From Streptomyces sp. Sge12 (GTDB lineage: Bacteria > Actinomycetota > Actinomycetes > Streptomycetales > Streptomycetaceae): DNA of 64,000 nt. The stretch is from the NCBI RefSeq assembly GCF_002080455.1, contig NZ_CP020555.1:1302001-1366000 (forward strand), in the 5' to 3' direction. Positions 19,044 through 29,100 of this stretch are shown here, one piece after another. The notes under the pieces were generated by a model. The model saw only the letters and a program-made list of their open reading frames with translations, made no database searches and was not told the origin of the DNA. The translations under genes and the position numbers were made by a program. The number at the start of each line of letters is the position of its first letter. Position 1 is the stretch's first letter.

Positions 19044-20282
19044 CCGGACGTTGTTGCTGAGGAAGCTGCGCTGGTACGGGAGATCGTTCTCCGGTACCGC
19101 GAGGTCGAGGTCGGGGAAGCGGGTGAAGAGCCGCTCCAGGGCGATCGTGGCCTCCAGCCGGGCGAGCGGGGCCCCGGTGCAGTAGTGGGCGCCGTGGCCG
19201 AAGGAGAGGCTGCGCGCGGCGGTGGGGCGGGTGATGTCGAAGCGGTCGGCGTCCGGACCGTGGAAGGCCTCGTCGCGGCCGGCCGCGCTGTAGCCGGCGA
19301 GCACCGGGGTGCCCTGCGGGATCAGGGACCCGTCGACGGTCAGGTCGCGGGTGGGGTAGCGGAAGGGGAACCAGCTGACGGGGGTGTCCCAGCGCAGGGT
19401 CTCGTCCACCACGTCCGACCAGGTGGACTTGCCGTCCAGGACCAGGGCGAGCTGGTCGCGGTGGGCGCACAGCGCGCGGACGGCGTTGACCACGAGGTTG
19501 AGGGTGGTCTCGTGGCCCGCGACGAGCATCAGCCGCATGGTGCCGACGAGTTCGGCCTGGGTGAGCCGGTCCCCGCCGTCCTCGCGGGCGGCTATCAGGG
19601 CGCTGGTGAGGTCCTCGCCCGGGTTCGCGGCGCGGGCGGCAGCGATCGCGGCGGTCAGGGCCATGAGCTCCTGGAGGGCGGCCGTCTTCTCGGCCGGGGT
19701 GATGTCGGTGGCGACGACCACCGTGTTGGCCAGTTCGTGCAGTCGGCCCCGGTGTTCGGGGTCCACGCCGAGCAGCTCGCAGATCACGTTCATCGGGAGC
19801 GGGAGGGCGAAGTGCGCGTACAGGTCGGCGACTCCGTCCGGGGATCCGGCGGCGGCCCGCCCGAGGTCGTCGAGCAGCTCGGCGGTGAGCTCCTCGACGC
19901 GCGGCCGCAGCCGCTCCACCTGGCGGATCGTGAACGCCTTTCCGACCAGGGCGCGCAGCCGGCGGTGGTCGGCGCCGTCGGCGGTGTGCATGCCCACGGC
20001 GTTGGCGAAGACGCGCAGCGGCCAGTCGGCCGGGATGGTGCCGTCGTCCAGGGCCGGGAAGTGCCGGGGGCCCTTGGCCACGTCGGGGTGGGCGAGGAAC
20101 TCCCGCAGCGCGTCGTGCCCGAGGACGACCGCCCCGGGCACCCCGCCGGGGAGCACGACCTGGGCCACCGGGCCTTGCTCGGCGCGCAGCCTGGCGTTGA
20201 GGGCGTGCGGGCAGCCACCGGCGGGGTCGATCACGTGCGGCGTGCCCGAGCCCTGCGGGACGGGTGGGATGGGGGACGACAA
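19005..20282 (-). CDS. Cytochrome P450, bacterial CYP class
   Basis: 425 residues. The start is a TTG at 20282 with the strong site AGGAGAACCGGC; no ATG or GTG nearby is as well placed. Motifs in order are the I-helix oxygen-activation site AGHETT, the K-helix ETLR, and the heme loop SFGHGAHYCTGAPLARLE with heme ligand Cys368. No ferredoxin or reductase gene is adjacent. It lies about 3 kb from the lipid-synthase cluster but on the other strand and beyond the LysR gene; whether it belongs to that pathway is open. Confidence 0.93.
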   Translation of the reverse strand: MSSPIPPVPQGSGTPHVIDPAGGCPHALNARLRAEQGPVAQVVLPGGVPGAVVLGHDALREFLAHPDVAKGPRHFPALDDGTIPADWPLRVFANAVGMHTADGADHRRLRALVGKAFTIRQVERLRPRVEELTAELLDDLGRAAAGSPDGVADLYAHFALPLPMNVICELLGVDPEHRGRLHELANTVVVATDITPAEKTAALQELMALTAAIAAARAANPGEDLTSALIAAREDGGDRLTQAELVGTMRLMLVAGHETTLNLVVNAVRALCAHRDQLALVLDGKSTWSDVVDETLRWDTPVSWFPFRYPTRDLTVDGSLIPQGTPVLAGYSAAGRDEAFHGPDADRFDITRPTAARSLSFGHGAHYCTGAPLARLEATIALERLFTRFPDLDLAVPENDLPYQRSFLSNNVRSLPVRPGRRATA

Positions 20283-20368
20283 GCCGGTTCTCCTGACCTG
20301 AGGACGACGGAACTCGGTCAACAGTGCGGCCTCGGGGGCGGGTTGGACAACCCCGTCCCGGTCCCGCC

Positions 20369-21658
20369 TCAGAACCAGTTGAGGGTCAGGGTGAAGCTGG
20401 TGCCGGCGGTGGCTCCGGTGGCATCGGATGCGGTGGCGGTGACCTGGAACGCGCCGCTGCCCCAGGGCTTGCCGCTGATCCGTCCGGAGGCGCTGTCGAG
20501 GGTGAGGCCCCAGGGCAGGCCGGTGGCGGCGTACCGGACGGGGGGCTTCCCGCCGGTGGTGGTGAGCTGGACGGTGCAGGACTGGTTGAACCTGCACGTC
20601 TGCGGACCGGGGTCGGTGAACTTCAGACCGCCGGGGGTCGGTGTAGGGGTCGGGGTCGGGGTCGGCGTGGGGGTGGGGGTGGGGGTGGGCGTCGGTGTGC
20701 TGTCGCAGCCCGGGGTGGCCTCCGGCGGCAGTGGGACCCGCCAGATCTGCGGGTCGTTCTCCGAGCCGACGAGCAGGTTCGCGCAGTCGGCGTACGTCAG
20801 CGTCTCCCCCTGCGACTGGGCCGGGAGGGCCACGTCCGCGAGCTTGACGCCGGAGGTGTCATAGACGGAGGCGGTGTTGGCGCCCAGCGGCCCGCCGCTG
20901 CGCAGGGCGTACGAGGCACCCGAGGGCGAGAACGCGCCGTCGGTGGCGAACACGGGACCGGGACGGACCGCGGTGAGGGTGTTGACCTGCCCGGTCACCG
21001 GCGGTAGCGGGGCCTGGTACAGCCGGCCGGCGGCCCCGATGAGCTTGCTGGCGACGTAGAGCCGGCCGCTCACGGGGTCGGCGAGCAGGGACTCGGCGTC
21101 GTGCCTGCCGTCGGCGTAGGAGAAGCGGTAGGTCACGGGGGTGACCGTGGCGTCGGTGAGCCGGTCGGGCTCGGCGAAGCGGTGCACGGTGATCTCCGCG
21201 CGTCCGCCGAGGTTGTCCCCGATGTCGCCGACCAGGATCGCCGGGCCGCCGGCCGCGTCCTTGCCGAGCGCCAGGCCTTCCCAGTCGGTGTTGCCCACGC
21301 CGGAGACGGTGAGGGTGGCCAGGAGCCGGCCGGTGGGGCCGTTGCAGTCGACGGCGAAGACCTGGTTGGTGTTGCCGCTGTCGTTGACGGCGTAGAAGAC
21401 CCCGGGGTGCTTGCGGCTCATGGCGAGGCCGCTGAACTCGGCGAGGCCGCCGGGCAGGGTGCACCGCTTCTCCGGCGCCTGGGCCCCGGCGGCGGCCGGC
21501 GGGACGGCGAAGGCCCCGGGGACGGCGGTGGAGGCGGTGGCAGTGGAGGCGGTGGCACTGGCGGTGGCGGTGGCCAGCCAGGCCGACGCGGTCAGGATCG
21601 TCGCGAGGGCCGCGGTCGCGAGGGCGGCGGCCCGTGGAGGTGTCAGGAGACGGGACAT
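20369..21658 (-). CDS. Secreted propeller-like protein with Pro-Thr linker and Ig-like cap
   Basis: 429 residues from the ATG at 21658; an in-frame ATG lies 21 bases upstream and neither start has a clear ribosome site. Signal peptide and a Ser/Thr/Ala-rich stretch (to about 60) precede a beta-propeller-like region of about 260 residues (GLAMSRKHPGVFYAVNDSGNTNQV, WEGLALG, LVGDIGDN), which resembles secreted phytase/esterase-like propellers. A Thr-Pro repeat linker follows, then an 85-residue Ig-like cap ending LTLNWF. That cap is nearly identical in pattern to the one at the end of the phosphoesterase at 40111-41397. Likely exported; function unknown. Confidence 0.8.
   Translation of the reverse strand: MSRLLTPPRAAALATAALATILTASAWLATATASATASTATASTAVPGAFAVPPAAAGAQAPEKRCTLPGGLAEFSGLAMSRKHPGVFYAVNDSGNTNQVFAVDCNGPTGRLLATLTVSGVGNTDWEGLALGKDAAGGPAILVGDIGDNLGGRAEITVHRFAEPDRLTDATVTPVTYRFSYADGRHDAESLLADPVSGRLYVASKLIGAAGRLYQAPLPPVTGQVNTLTAVRPGPVFATDGAFSPSGASYALRSGGPLGANTASVYDTSGVKLADVALPAQSQGETLTYADCANLLVGSENDPQIWRVPLPPEATPGCDSTPTPTPTPTPTPTPTPTPTPTPGGLKFTDPGPQTCRFNQSCTVQLTTTGGKPPVRYAATGLPWGLTLDSASGRISGKPWGSGAFQVTATASDATGATAGTSFTLTLNWF
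20640..20699 (-). repeat. Low-complexity Thr-Pro coding repeat
   Basis: A G-rich stretch on the plus strand (units of GGGGTC and GGGGTG) encodes about ten Thr-Pro pairs linking the propeller to the Ig-like cap. Confidence 0.85.
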
Positions 21659-21746
21659 GCCCACAATCTGAGGGGACATCAATCGGTGTGCCAGAGGCAA
21701 TCCCCTCCCGTTCGAGCATCGTTCAATGCCGCGCGGGCATGTCCGG

Positions 21747-22640
21747 TCAGCGCACCGGCTCCCGGACCGGTGCCTTGTGCCCGGCCTGCGCGATGAACGC
21801 CCGGGCCGCCCGGCTGAGCGGCCGCCGGGCGTGGGCTATGCCCACCGGACGCAGCAGCGGAGGGGTGAAGGAGCGGATCTCGGCCCGGCTCCCGAAGGCT
21901 CTCGACACCACGTCCCGGTACCAGATGAGGGAGCCGCGGCCGTCCGTCACTCCCGTCACCCAGGCCAGGCGTTCGTCGACCTCCAGGGTGGGGACGGGCC
22001 GTACTCCGAGGCAGCTGAACATGGCCTCCATCTCGGTGCGCCGGCCCGTCCCCGGGGTGGGCAGCACCATCGGCAGCCCGTCGAGCATGCGCAGGGGCAT
22101 CGGGTGCGGCAGCCGGGAGCCCGGGGGCGAGATGAGCACCACCTCGCGTTCCTGGATGAAGTGTGTGGAGAGCTCCTTGTCGACGGGCAGGTCGACCAGG
22201 GCCAGCTCCGAGCGCCCCCGGTTCACCTCCTCGACCAGCGCCTCCCTGCTGCCGTGCTGCTGGAGCCGGACGTCGACGGTCGGGTGCCGTCCGGTGAAGG
22301 CGGCGATGAGGTCGGCGGCCAGGTCAAGGGCCAGGGTGGGCGTGGTGGCGAGGGTCAGGACGGCCCGGGTGTCCCCGCCGTGCGGGGTCCCGATGTCGTC
22401 GATGGCCTCCACCGCGTTGAGCACGGTGCGGGCCAGTCGGACGACCCGGGCCCCCTCCGGCGTGAGGTCCACCCCCCTTCCCCGGCGGGCCAGGAGTTCG
22501 ACGCCGAGATCGCGCTCCATGGCCTGAACTGCCCTGGACAGCGCGGACTGGGCGACGAAGACCGAAGCTGCGGCTCCGGTGATGGACCGGCAGTCGGCGA
22601 CGGCGACGAGGTAGCGGAGCTGGGCGAGGGTGGGGGTCAT
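21747..22640 (-). CDS. LysR-family transcriptional regulator
   Basis: 297 residues. The N-terminal winged helix (LRYLVAVADCRSITGAAASVFVAQSALSRAVQAME) is typical, and a periplasmic-binding-type effector domain follows (about 90-290). It is divergent from the lipid-synthase operon with 552 bp between starts, so it is the best candidate for its regulator. A large inverted repeat 95-119 bp upstream of its start is a plausible binding site. Confidence 0.92.
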   Translation of the reverse strand: MTPTLAQLRYLVAVADCRSITGAAASVFVAQSALSRAVQAMERDLGVELLARRGRGVDLTPEGARVVRLARTVLNAVEAIDDIGTPHGGDTRAVLTLATTPTLALDLAADLIAAFTGRHPTVDVRLQQHGSREALVEEVNRGRSELALVDLPVDKELSTHFIQEREVVLISPPGSRLPHPMPLRMLDGLPMVLPTPGTGRRTEMEAMFSCLGVRPVPTLEVDERLAWVTGVTDGRGSLIWYRDVVSRAFGSRAEIRSFTPPLLRPVGIAHARRPLSRAARAFIAQAGHKAPVREPVR

Positions 22641-22713
22641 GACCGGACGGTAACCGCGTGAGGCTGTACCTGTAAGGGCCCGTCGGGTGAACAACTGCCC
22701 GAGTCCCGGATGG

Positions 22714-22759
22714 CGGGCATGCCCGGTCGGCGAGTGGGCATGCCCGTGCGGCATGCCCA
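22714..22759. promoter_or_regulatory. Inverted repeat of GGGCATGCCC blocks
   Basis: TGGGCATGCC (22735-22744) and GGCATGCCCA (22750-22759) form a perfect 10-bp inverted repeat around five bases. A third block, CGGGCATGCCCG, lies at 22713-22724. Each block is itself a palindrome. The size and position suit a regulator binding as a dimer or tetramer. Confidence 0.6.
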
Positions 22760-22921
22760 CGGGGGGCGCGGTACGCCGGCCCGCGCGGCGGGGTCGGTCC
22801 GGCCCGGCGGAGAACACCGCAGGCCACCGGCTCGGCCGGGGGGTGTCGAGGGCCCGCCCGGGTGGGATTTCGGGTGGCACGTGTAGGCCGCGGGTGCGAA
22901 GCACCGTATTCCGCATGGCTG

Positions 22922-22950
22922 TTGACAGTGCACGGCGGTCACCGCACGAT
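22922..22950 (+). promoter_or_regulatory. Candidate promoter of the lipid-synthase operon
   Basis: TTGACA matches the -35 consensus exactly. CACGAT 17 bases later is a poor -10 match, so the call is weak. Confidence 0.3.
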
Positions 22951-23074
22951 GCAACGCGGCATTGCGGGTGTTTGACCACGGTTCAAGCCCGCCGTACCCG
23001 CGGTGGGTGCCCCGGCCGGTGCGCGCGACCACCGCACTCCCCCTTCTCCCGCCCTGCCCCGCACCGCCGTTGCA

Positions 23075-23150
23075 CGGCTCGTCGGCTCGTCGGCTCGTCG
23101 GTTCGCCCGCTCGTCGTTCGCCCGCCCGCCTGCTCGTCCGTTCTTTCGTC
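23075..23150 (+). repeat. Imperfect GCTCGTCG tandem repeat in the operon leader
   Basis: GCTCGTCG occurs three times in a row from 23077, followed by degenerate copies (GTTCGCCC, GCTCGTCG, TTCGCCCG, GCTCGTCC). It lies just upstream of the first synthase gene, in the predicted leader. Confidence 0.7.
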
Positions 23151-23192
23151 CTGCACTCCGCCATGTCACACAGCATTGGAAGAGGAGCGCCC

Positions 23193-26100
23193 GTGACCCC
23201 CCACCCGCAGCCCGCCGTCACCCGTGACCTGGTCGTCGCGGTCAGCCCCTTCGAGGAGCCCCATCCGGCCGTCGTGACCGCCGCCGAGCGCGCCGGGGCC
23301 CTCGGACTGCTCGACCTCGGCCGGGACCCCGGCGCGGCACGGCGTGCCTTCGCGGAACTGGGCAGAAGGCTCGGCAGTGCCCGGTACGGGGTGCGGGTGC
23401 CCGTCGGCTGCCCGCTCGGACCCGCGGAACTCCCCGCCGCGGTGGACACCGTGCTGCTCGCCGACCCCGCCGCGCACGCCCCCGAGCAGGTGGCCGCCTG
23501 GGCCGCGGCGGCCGGGCGGCCCCGGGTGTGGGCCGAGGTCACCTGTGCGGCCGAGGCCCGGAGCGCCGTGGCCGCCGGGGCGGGAGCGCTCGTCGCCAAG
23601 GGCCACGAGGCGGGCGGCCGGGTCGGGTCGGCCACCACCTTCGTCCTGCTCCAGCAGCTCCTCGGCGACCCCGGGATCCGGGTACCCGTACGGGCCTGCG
23701 GCGGGATCGGGCCGCACACGGCGGCCGCGGCCGTCGCGGGCGGCGCCGCCGGGGTGCTGCTCGACGTACAACTGGCCCTGACGGCCGAGGGCGAGGCCGA
23801 GCTGCCGGAGGAAGTCACCGACGCACTGCGGTCGATGGACGGCTCCGAGACCCGGCTGGCCGACGGGCACCGGGTGTTCGCCAGGCCCGACCTGACCCCG
23901 CCCGAGGGGCCCGTACCCGCCCTGCTCGGCGCCCGGGACCTCCGGACGCAGCTGCTGCCCGTCGGGCAGGACGGGGCCTCGGCGGCCCGCCTGGCCGCGC
24001 GCTACCGGACCACGGGCGGAGTCCTCCAGGCCGTACGGGCGGCCATGGCCGGGCACCTGGAGGCTGCCGTACGGGCCCGGCCTCTCGGGCAGCCGCTCCC
24101 CGTCGCCCAGGGCCCCATGACGCGGGTGAGCGACCAGGCGGCCTTCGCCGCGGCGGTGGCCGCCGCGGGCGGGGTGCCGTACCTCGCGCTCGCGGTGATG
24201 GAGGGCCCCGACGTACGCCGGCTGCTGGCGGAGACGGCCGAGCGGCTCGGGGACCTCCCCTGGGGCGTGGGCCTGCTCGGCTTCGCCCCGCCCGAGCTGC
24301 GCCGGGAACAACTGGCGGCCGTGACCGGGGCCCGTCCGCCCCACGCGATCATCGCCGGCGGCACCCCGGCGCAGGCGGCCCCTCTGGAGGCGGCCGGGAT
24401 CCGGACCCACCTGCACGTACCCTCCCCGGGCCTGCTGGAGCGCTACCTCGCCGAGGGGGCCCGGCGGTTCGTCTTCGAGGGGCTGGAATGCGGTGGACAC
24501 GTCGGGCCGCGCGCCTCCTTCCCGCTGTGGGAGGAGCAGATCGAGCGGCTGCTGGCCTGCCCCGAACCGGAGGCCCTGGACGTGCTGTTCGCGGGCGGGA
24601 TCCACGACGAACGGTCCGCCGCGATGGCGGTGGCGGCCGCGGCCCCGCTCGCCGCCCGGGGCGCACGGATCGGGGTGCTGATGGGCACCGCCTACCTGTT
24701 CACCGAGGAGGCCGTGGCGGCGGGCGCGATCCGGCCGGGCTTCCAGCGCGCGGCGGTGGAGTGCGCGGACACCGTCCTGCTGCGCACCGCGCCCGGCCAC
24801 GCCACCCGGTGCGCGGCCACCCCGTACGCCGGGACCTTCGAGGCGACCCGTCTCCGGCTCGTGGACAGCGGGATCGAGCCGCGCACCATGTGGGAGGAGC
24901 TGGAGCGGCTGAACCTGGGGCGGCTGCGGATCGCCAGCAAGGGCATGCGCCGCAACCCCGACGGGAGCGGCCTCGAACCGGTCACCGAGGAACAGCAGCA
25001 CAGCGACGGGCTGTTCATGCTGGGCCAGGCCGCCACCCTGCGCACGGGAACCACCACGATCGCGGCGCTGCACGCGCAGGTCACCGACGGGGCCACCGCC
25101 CTGCTGGAGCGGCGGGCCCGCGAACTCGCCGCCGTCGCGCCGTCGGCGGAGCCCCCGCAGGCCGCCGACCCCCTCGACATCGCGATCGTCGGCATGGCCT
25201 GCGCCTATCCGGGCGCCCCCGACCTGGCCGCCTACTGGGCGATGGTCCTCGCCGGCACCGACGCGGTCACCGAAGTGCCGGCCGAGCGCTGGGACCCGGC
25301 GCTCTACTACGACGCCGACCCGGCCCGGGCCGGCGAGCGCACCCCCTCCCGCTGGGGCGGCTTCCTCGGCCCGGTGCCCTTCGACGCCCTCGCGCACGGC
25401 ATCCCGCCCGCCTCGCTCGCCGGGATCGAGCCGGTGCAACTGCTGGCCCTGGAGATCTCGGCCCGCGCCCTCGGGGACGCGGGCTACGGCAAGGAACGCG
25501 CCTTCGACCGCTCCAGGACCTCGGTGGTCTTCGGCGCTGAGGCCGGTACGGAACTGGCGGGCGCCTACGGGCTCCGCGCCCTGCACCCCGCCTACCTGGG
25601 CGAACTCCCGGCCGAGTTGGACGAGCAGCTGCCCCGGCTCACCGAGGACTCCTTCCCCGGGATCCTCGCGAACGTCATCGCCGGGCGGGTCGCGAACCGC
25701 CTCGACCTCGGTGGCGCGAACTGCACGGTCGACGCCGCCTGCGCCTCCTCGCTCGCCGCACTGGACCTCGCCTGCCGCCAACTGCGCGACCACGACAGCG
25801 ACATGGTGCTGTGCGGCGGCGCCGATGTGCACAACGGCATCAACGACTACCTGATGTTCGCCTCCGTCCGGGCCCTGTCACCCGGCGGCCGCTGCCGCCC
25901 CTTCGACGCCGCCGCCGACGGGATCGCGCTCGGCGAGGGCGTGGGCGCGCTCGTCCTGAAGCGGCTCGCGGACGCGGAGCGCGACGGAGACCGCGTGTAC
26001 GCCGTGATCAAGGCGGTGGGCGCCGCGAGCGACGGCCGGTCCCTCGGCCTGACCGCGCCCCGGCCGGAAGGACAGCGGCGGGCGCTGGAACGGGCCTACG

Positions 26101-29100
26101 CACGGGCCGGGATCACGGCCGGCGAGGTGGGCCTGATCGAGGCGCACGGCACCGGAACCGTCGTCGGGGACAGCACCGAACTCTCCGTGCTGAGCGCACT
26201 GTTCACCGCGTCCGGGGCCGAACCGGGGTCCTGCGCCCTGGGCTCCGTGAAATCGCAGCTCGGGCACACCAAGTGCGCGGCCGGACTGGCCGGGCTGATC
26301 AAGGCCGCCCGGGCGGTGCACACGGGCGTGCGGCCGCCGACCCTGCACATCGACACGCCCAATCCGGCCTGGCGGGCGGAGAGCAGCCCGTTCTCCTTCG
26401 ACCGCGAGGCCCGGCCCTGGGCGGTGCCCGTGGAGCGGCGGATCGCCGGGGTGAGCGCCTTCGGCTTCGGCGGCACCAACTACCACGCGGTGCTGGCCGG
26501 TCACGGCGGCTCGGCGGAGCCCCGGCACGCGGTGGAGGAGTGGCCGGCCGAGCTGTTCTGCTTCCGCGGCGAGGACCGGCGGGCCGTGACCCGGGCGATG
26601 GCCCGGCTGGCGGCGCGGCTGGAGGAGAACGACGCGGCCGGGCGCCCCTGGGCGCTGCGGGACCTCGCGGCGGAGACCGCCTCCGGCGGGAGCGGCCCGG
26701 TGACGGTGGCGGTGGTGGCGGCCGATCACGACGAACTGGCGGCCCGCCTGGAGCAGGCCCGTACCTTCACCCCGGCCGCGGGGGTCCACGTACGGGAGGA
26801 GGCGGCGGAGCCGGGCACGGTGGCCTTCGTCTTCCCCGGGCAGGGCAGCCAACGCCCGCGCATGCTCGCCGACCTCTTCACGTCCTTCCCCGCCCTGCGC
26901 GCCCTCCTGGACTCGGCCCCGGCCCGGGTGGTGTCCGCGATGTTCCCGCCGGCGGCGTTCACCGCCGGGGAGCGCACGGCGCAGCGGGCGGCCGTCACCG
27001 ACACGCGCGTGGCACAGCCAGCCCTCGGCCTCGCCGGGGCGGCGGCGCACCTGCTGCTCGGCGAACTCGGCGTACGCCCGGACTGCGTGGCCGGGCACTC
27101 CTACGGGGAGCTCACGGCGCTGTGGGCGGCAGGGGCCTACGACACGGAGAGCCTGCTGCGGCTGAGCGCCCGCCGGGCCGAGGCGATCATGACGGCCGCA
27201 GGCGCCGACCCGGGGGCGATGGCCGCCGTGTCGGCCGCGCCCGAGGAGGTGCGGGAGATCGCCGCCCGTACCGGCTGCGTGGTGGCGAACCACAACGCCC
27301 CCCGGCAGTGCGTGATCTCGGGCCCGACGCAGTCCGTGTCCACGGCGGTGACCGCCCTGCGCGAGGCAGGCCTCACGGCCGAACCCCTCCCCGTGGCCTG
27401 TGCCTTCCACAGCGAGGTGGTGGCAGGGGCAGCCGCATCCCTCGGCACCGAACTGGCAGCGACCCGCATGGCGGCGCCCCACACCCCGGTCTGGTCGAAC
27501 ACCACGGCCGACCGGTACCCGGCGACACCCGAAGCGGTACGAGGCCTTGCCGCGCGCCAGGTCGCGGAACCGGTCCGGTTCGTCGAGCAGGTGGAGGCCA
27601 TGTACGCGTCCGGTGTTCGGACGTTCGTGGAGACGGGCCCCGGCCGGGTCCTGTCCGGCCTGATCGGCCGCATCCTGCACGGCCGACCGCACACGGTGGT
27701 CCCGCTGGACGTGCCGGGCGAGCACGGCCTGGCCAGGCTGGTCACGGCGGTGGCCGAACTCATGGCGGCGGGTGTTCCGGTGGCGCCGCAGGCCCTCTTC
27801 CGCGGCCGCACCTCCCGCCTCCCGGACCGCGCCCCGCGGCGCCCCGGCTGGCTGGTCGACGGCCACCTGGTCCGCACCGCGGACGGCACCCCCGTCCCGG
27901 GCGGCCTCCGCCCGCCGCAACGGGTGCGCGCCGTGGCGCCGGCCGCGGCGACGGGCTCGGGACCCGCGACGGACGGGCCCCCCGACCGCCGCGAGGAGGC
28001 GGTACTGGAATACCTGCGCAGCACGCGCGAACTGGTCGAGGCCCAACGGGACGTGCTGCTCGGCTACCTGGGCGCCGCGCCGGCGGGCCCCCTCGGCCGG
28101 GCGGCCGGAGCCGGCCGCGGTTCCGACGGGGTCGGGAGTGTGTCGGGGCGATCCCCGCAGGGCGCCGAACGCACTGCCGCCGCGCCCTCCGACCCCTGGC
28201 CACGTTCGGCGTCCGAGGAGACGTCCCGGCGCGCGCCCGGCCCCGGCGGAACCGCCCCCACCGGCCCCGTACCCACCGCACCCGCACCCCCGGGCCCCCG
28301 CACCGCCGAGGAGGTCATGGACCTCGTCCTGGAGATCGTCCACACCCGGACCGGATACCCCCGTGACATGCTCGACCCCGAGCTGGACCTGGAGGCGGAC
28401 CTCTCCATCGACTCCATCAAGCGGGTGGAGATCATCGGCGCACTCGCCGACCGGATCGGCCTCCCCCAGGACCCGGGCGGCACCACCGAGTCCGCCGTCG
28501 AGGAACTGTCCCGGATCAAGACCCTGCGCGGCATCGTCGACTGGGTCACCTCCCGCACCCCCGCCGCACCGACCGCACCCGCCGCACCCGCCGCACCCGG
28601 CAAGGAGCCCGACCCCGCCCCCACCGCCCGGCCCCTGACGCCCCCGGTGATCCCGGTGACCCCGGTGACCCCGGTGACCCGGCTGCGGGTGGACCTCGTG
28701 CCCGTACCGCCGGCCGACGCCGCCCCCGAGACCCTGCGCGGCCTGCGGATCGGCCTCGTCGAGGACGGCCAGGGCATCGCCCCCGCCCTCGCGGCGGCCC
28801 TGGAGGACCTCGACGCCGAGCCGGTACTCCTCCCCGCGGCCGAGCCCGGCTTCGACGGCCTCGTCGACCTCTCCGCGCTGCGGACCACCGCCGGCCCCGT
28901 ACTGCCCGACGCCTTCCCGGGGCTGCGGCGGGCCCTGACGTCCGGAACCCCGCGGCTGCTGCTCGTCACCGGGCCCGGCACCTCCGGCGCCGGTCTGCAC
29001 GGCTTCGCCCGCAGCGCGGCCCTCGAATTCCCCGGCGTCCTGGTCCGGGCGGTGGGCATCCACCCCAAGGAGGACCCGGAACGCATCGCGGCCCAACTGG

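Larger units (their letters stand above)
22641..23192. promoter_or_regulatory. Divergent control region, LysR gene and lipid-synthase operon
   Basis: 552 bp without a supported gene. It contains three GGCATGCCC blocks (22714-22759), a small hairpin GGTGC-GAA-GCACC (about 22891-22903), a consensus TTGACA at 22922-22927 with a weak CACGAT 17 bases later, a TTGACC at 22972-22977, and an imperfect tandem repeat of GCTCGTCG units (about 23075-23150). The leader of the operon would be over 200 nt if the TTGACA is used. Confidence 0.5.
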
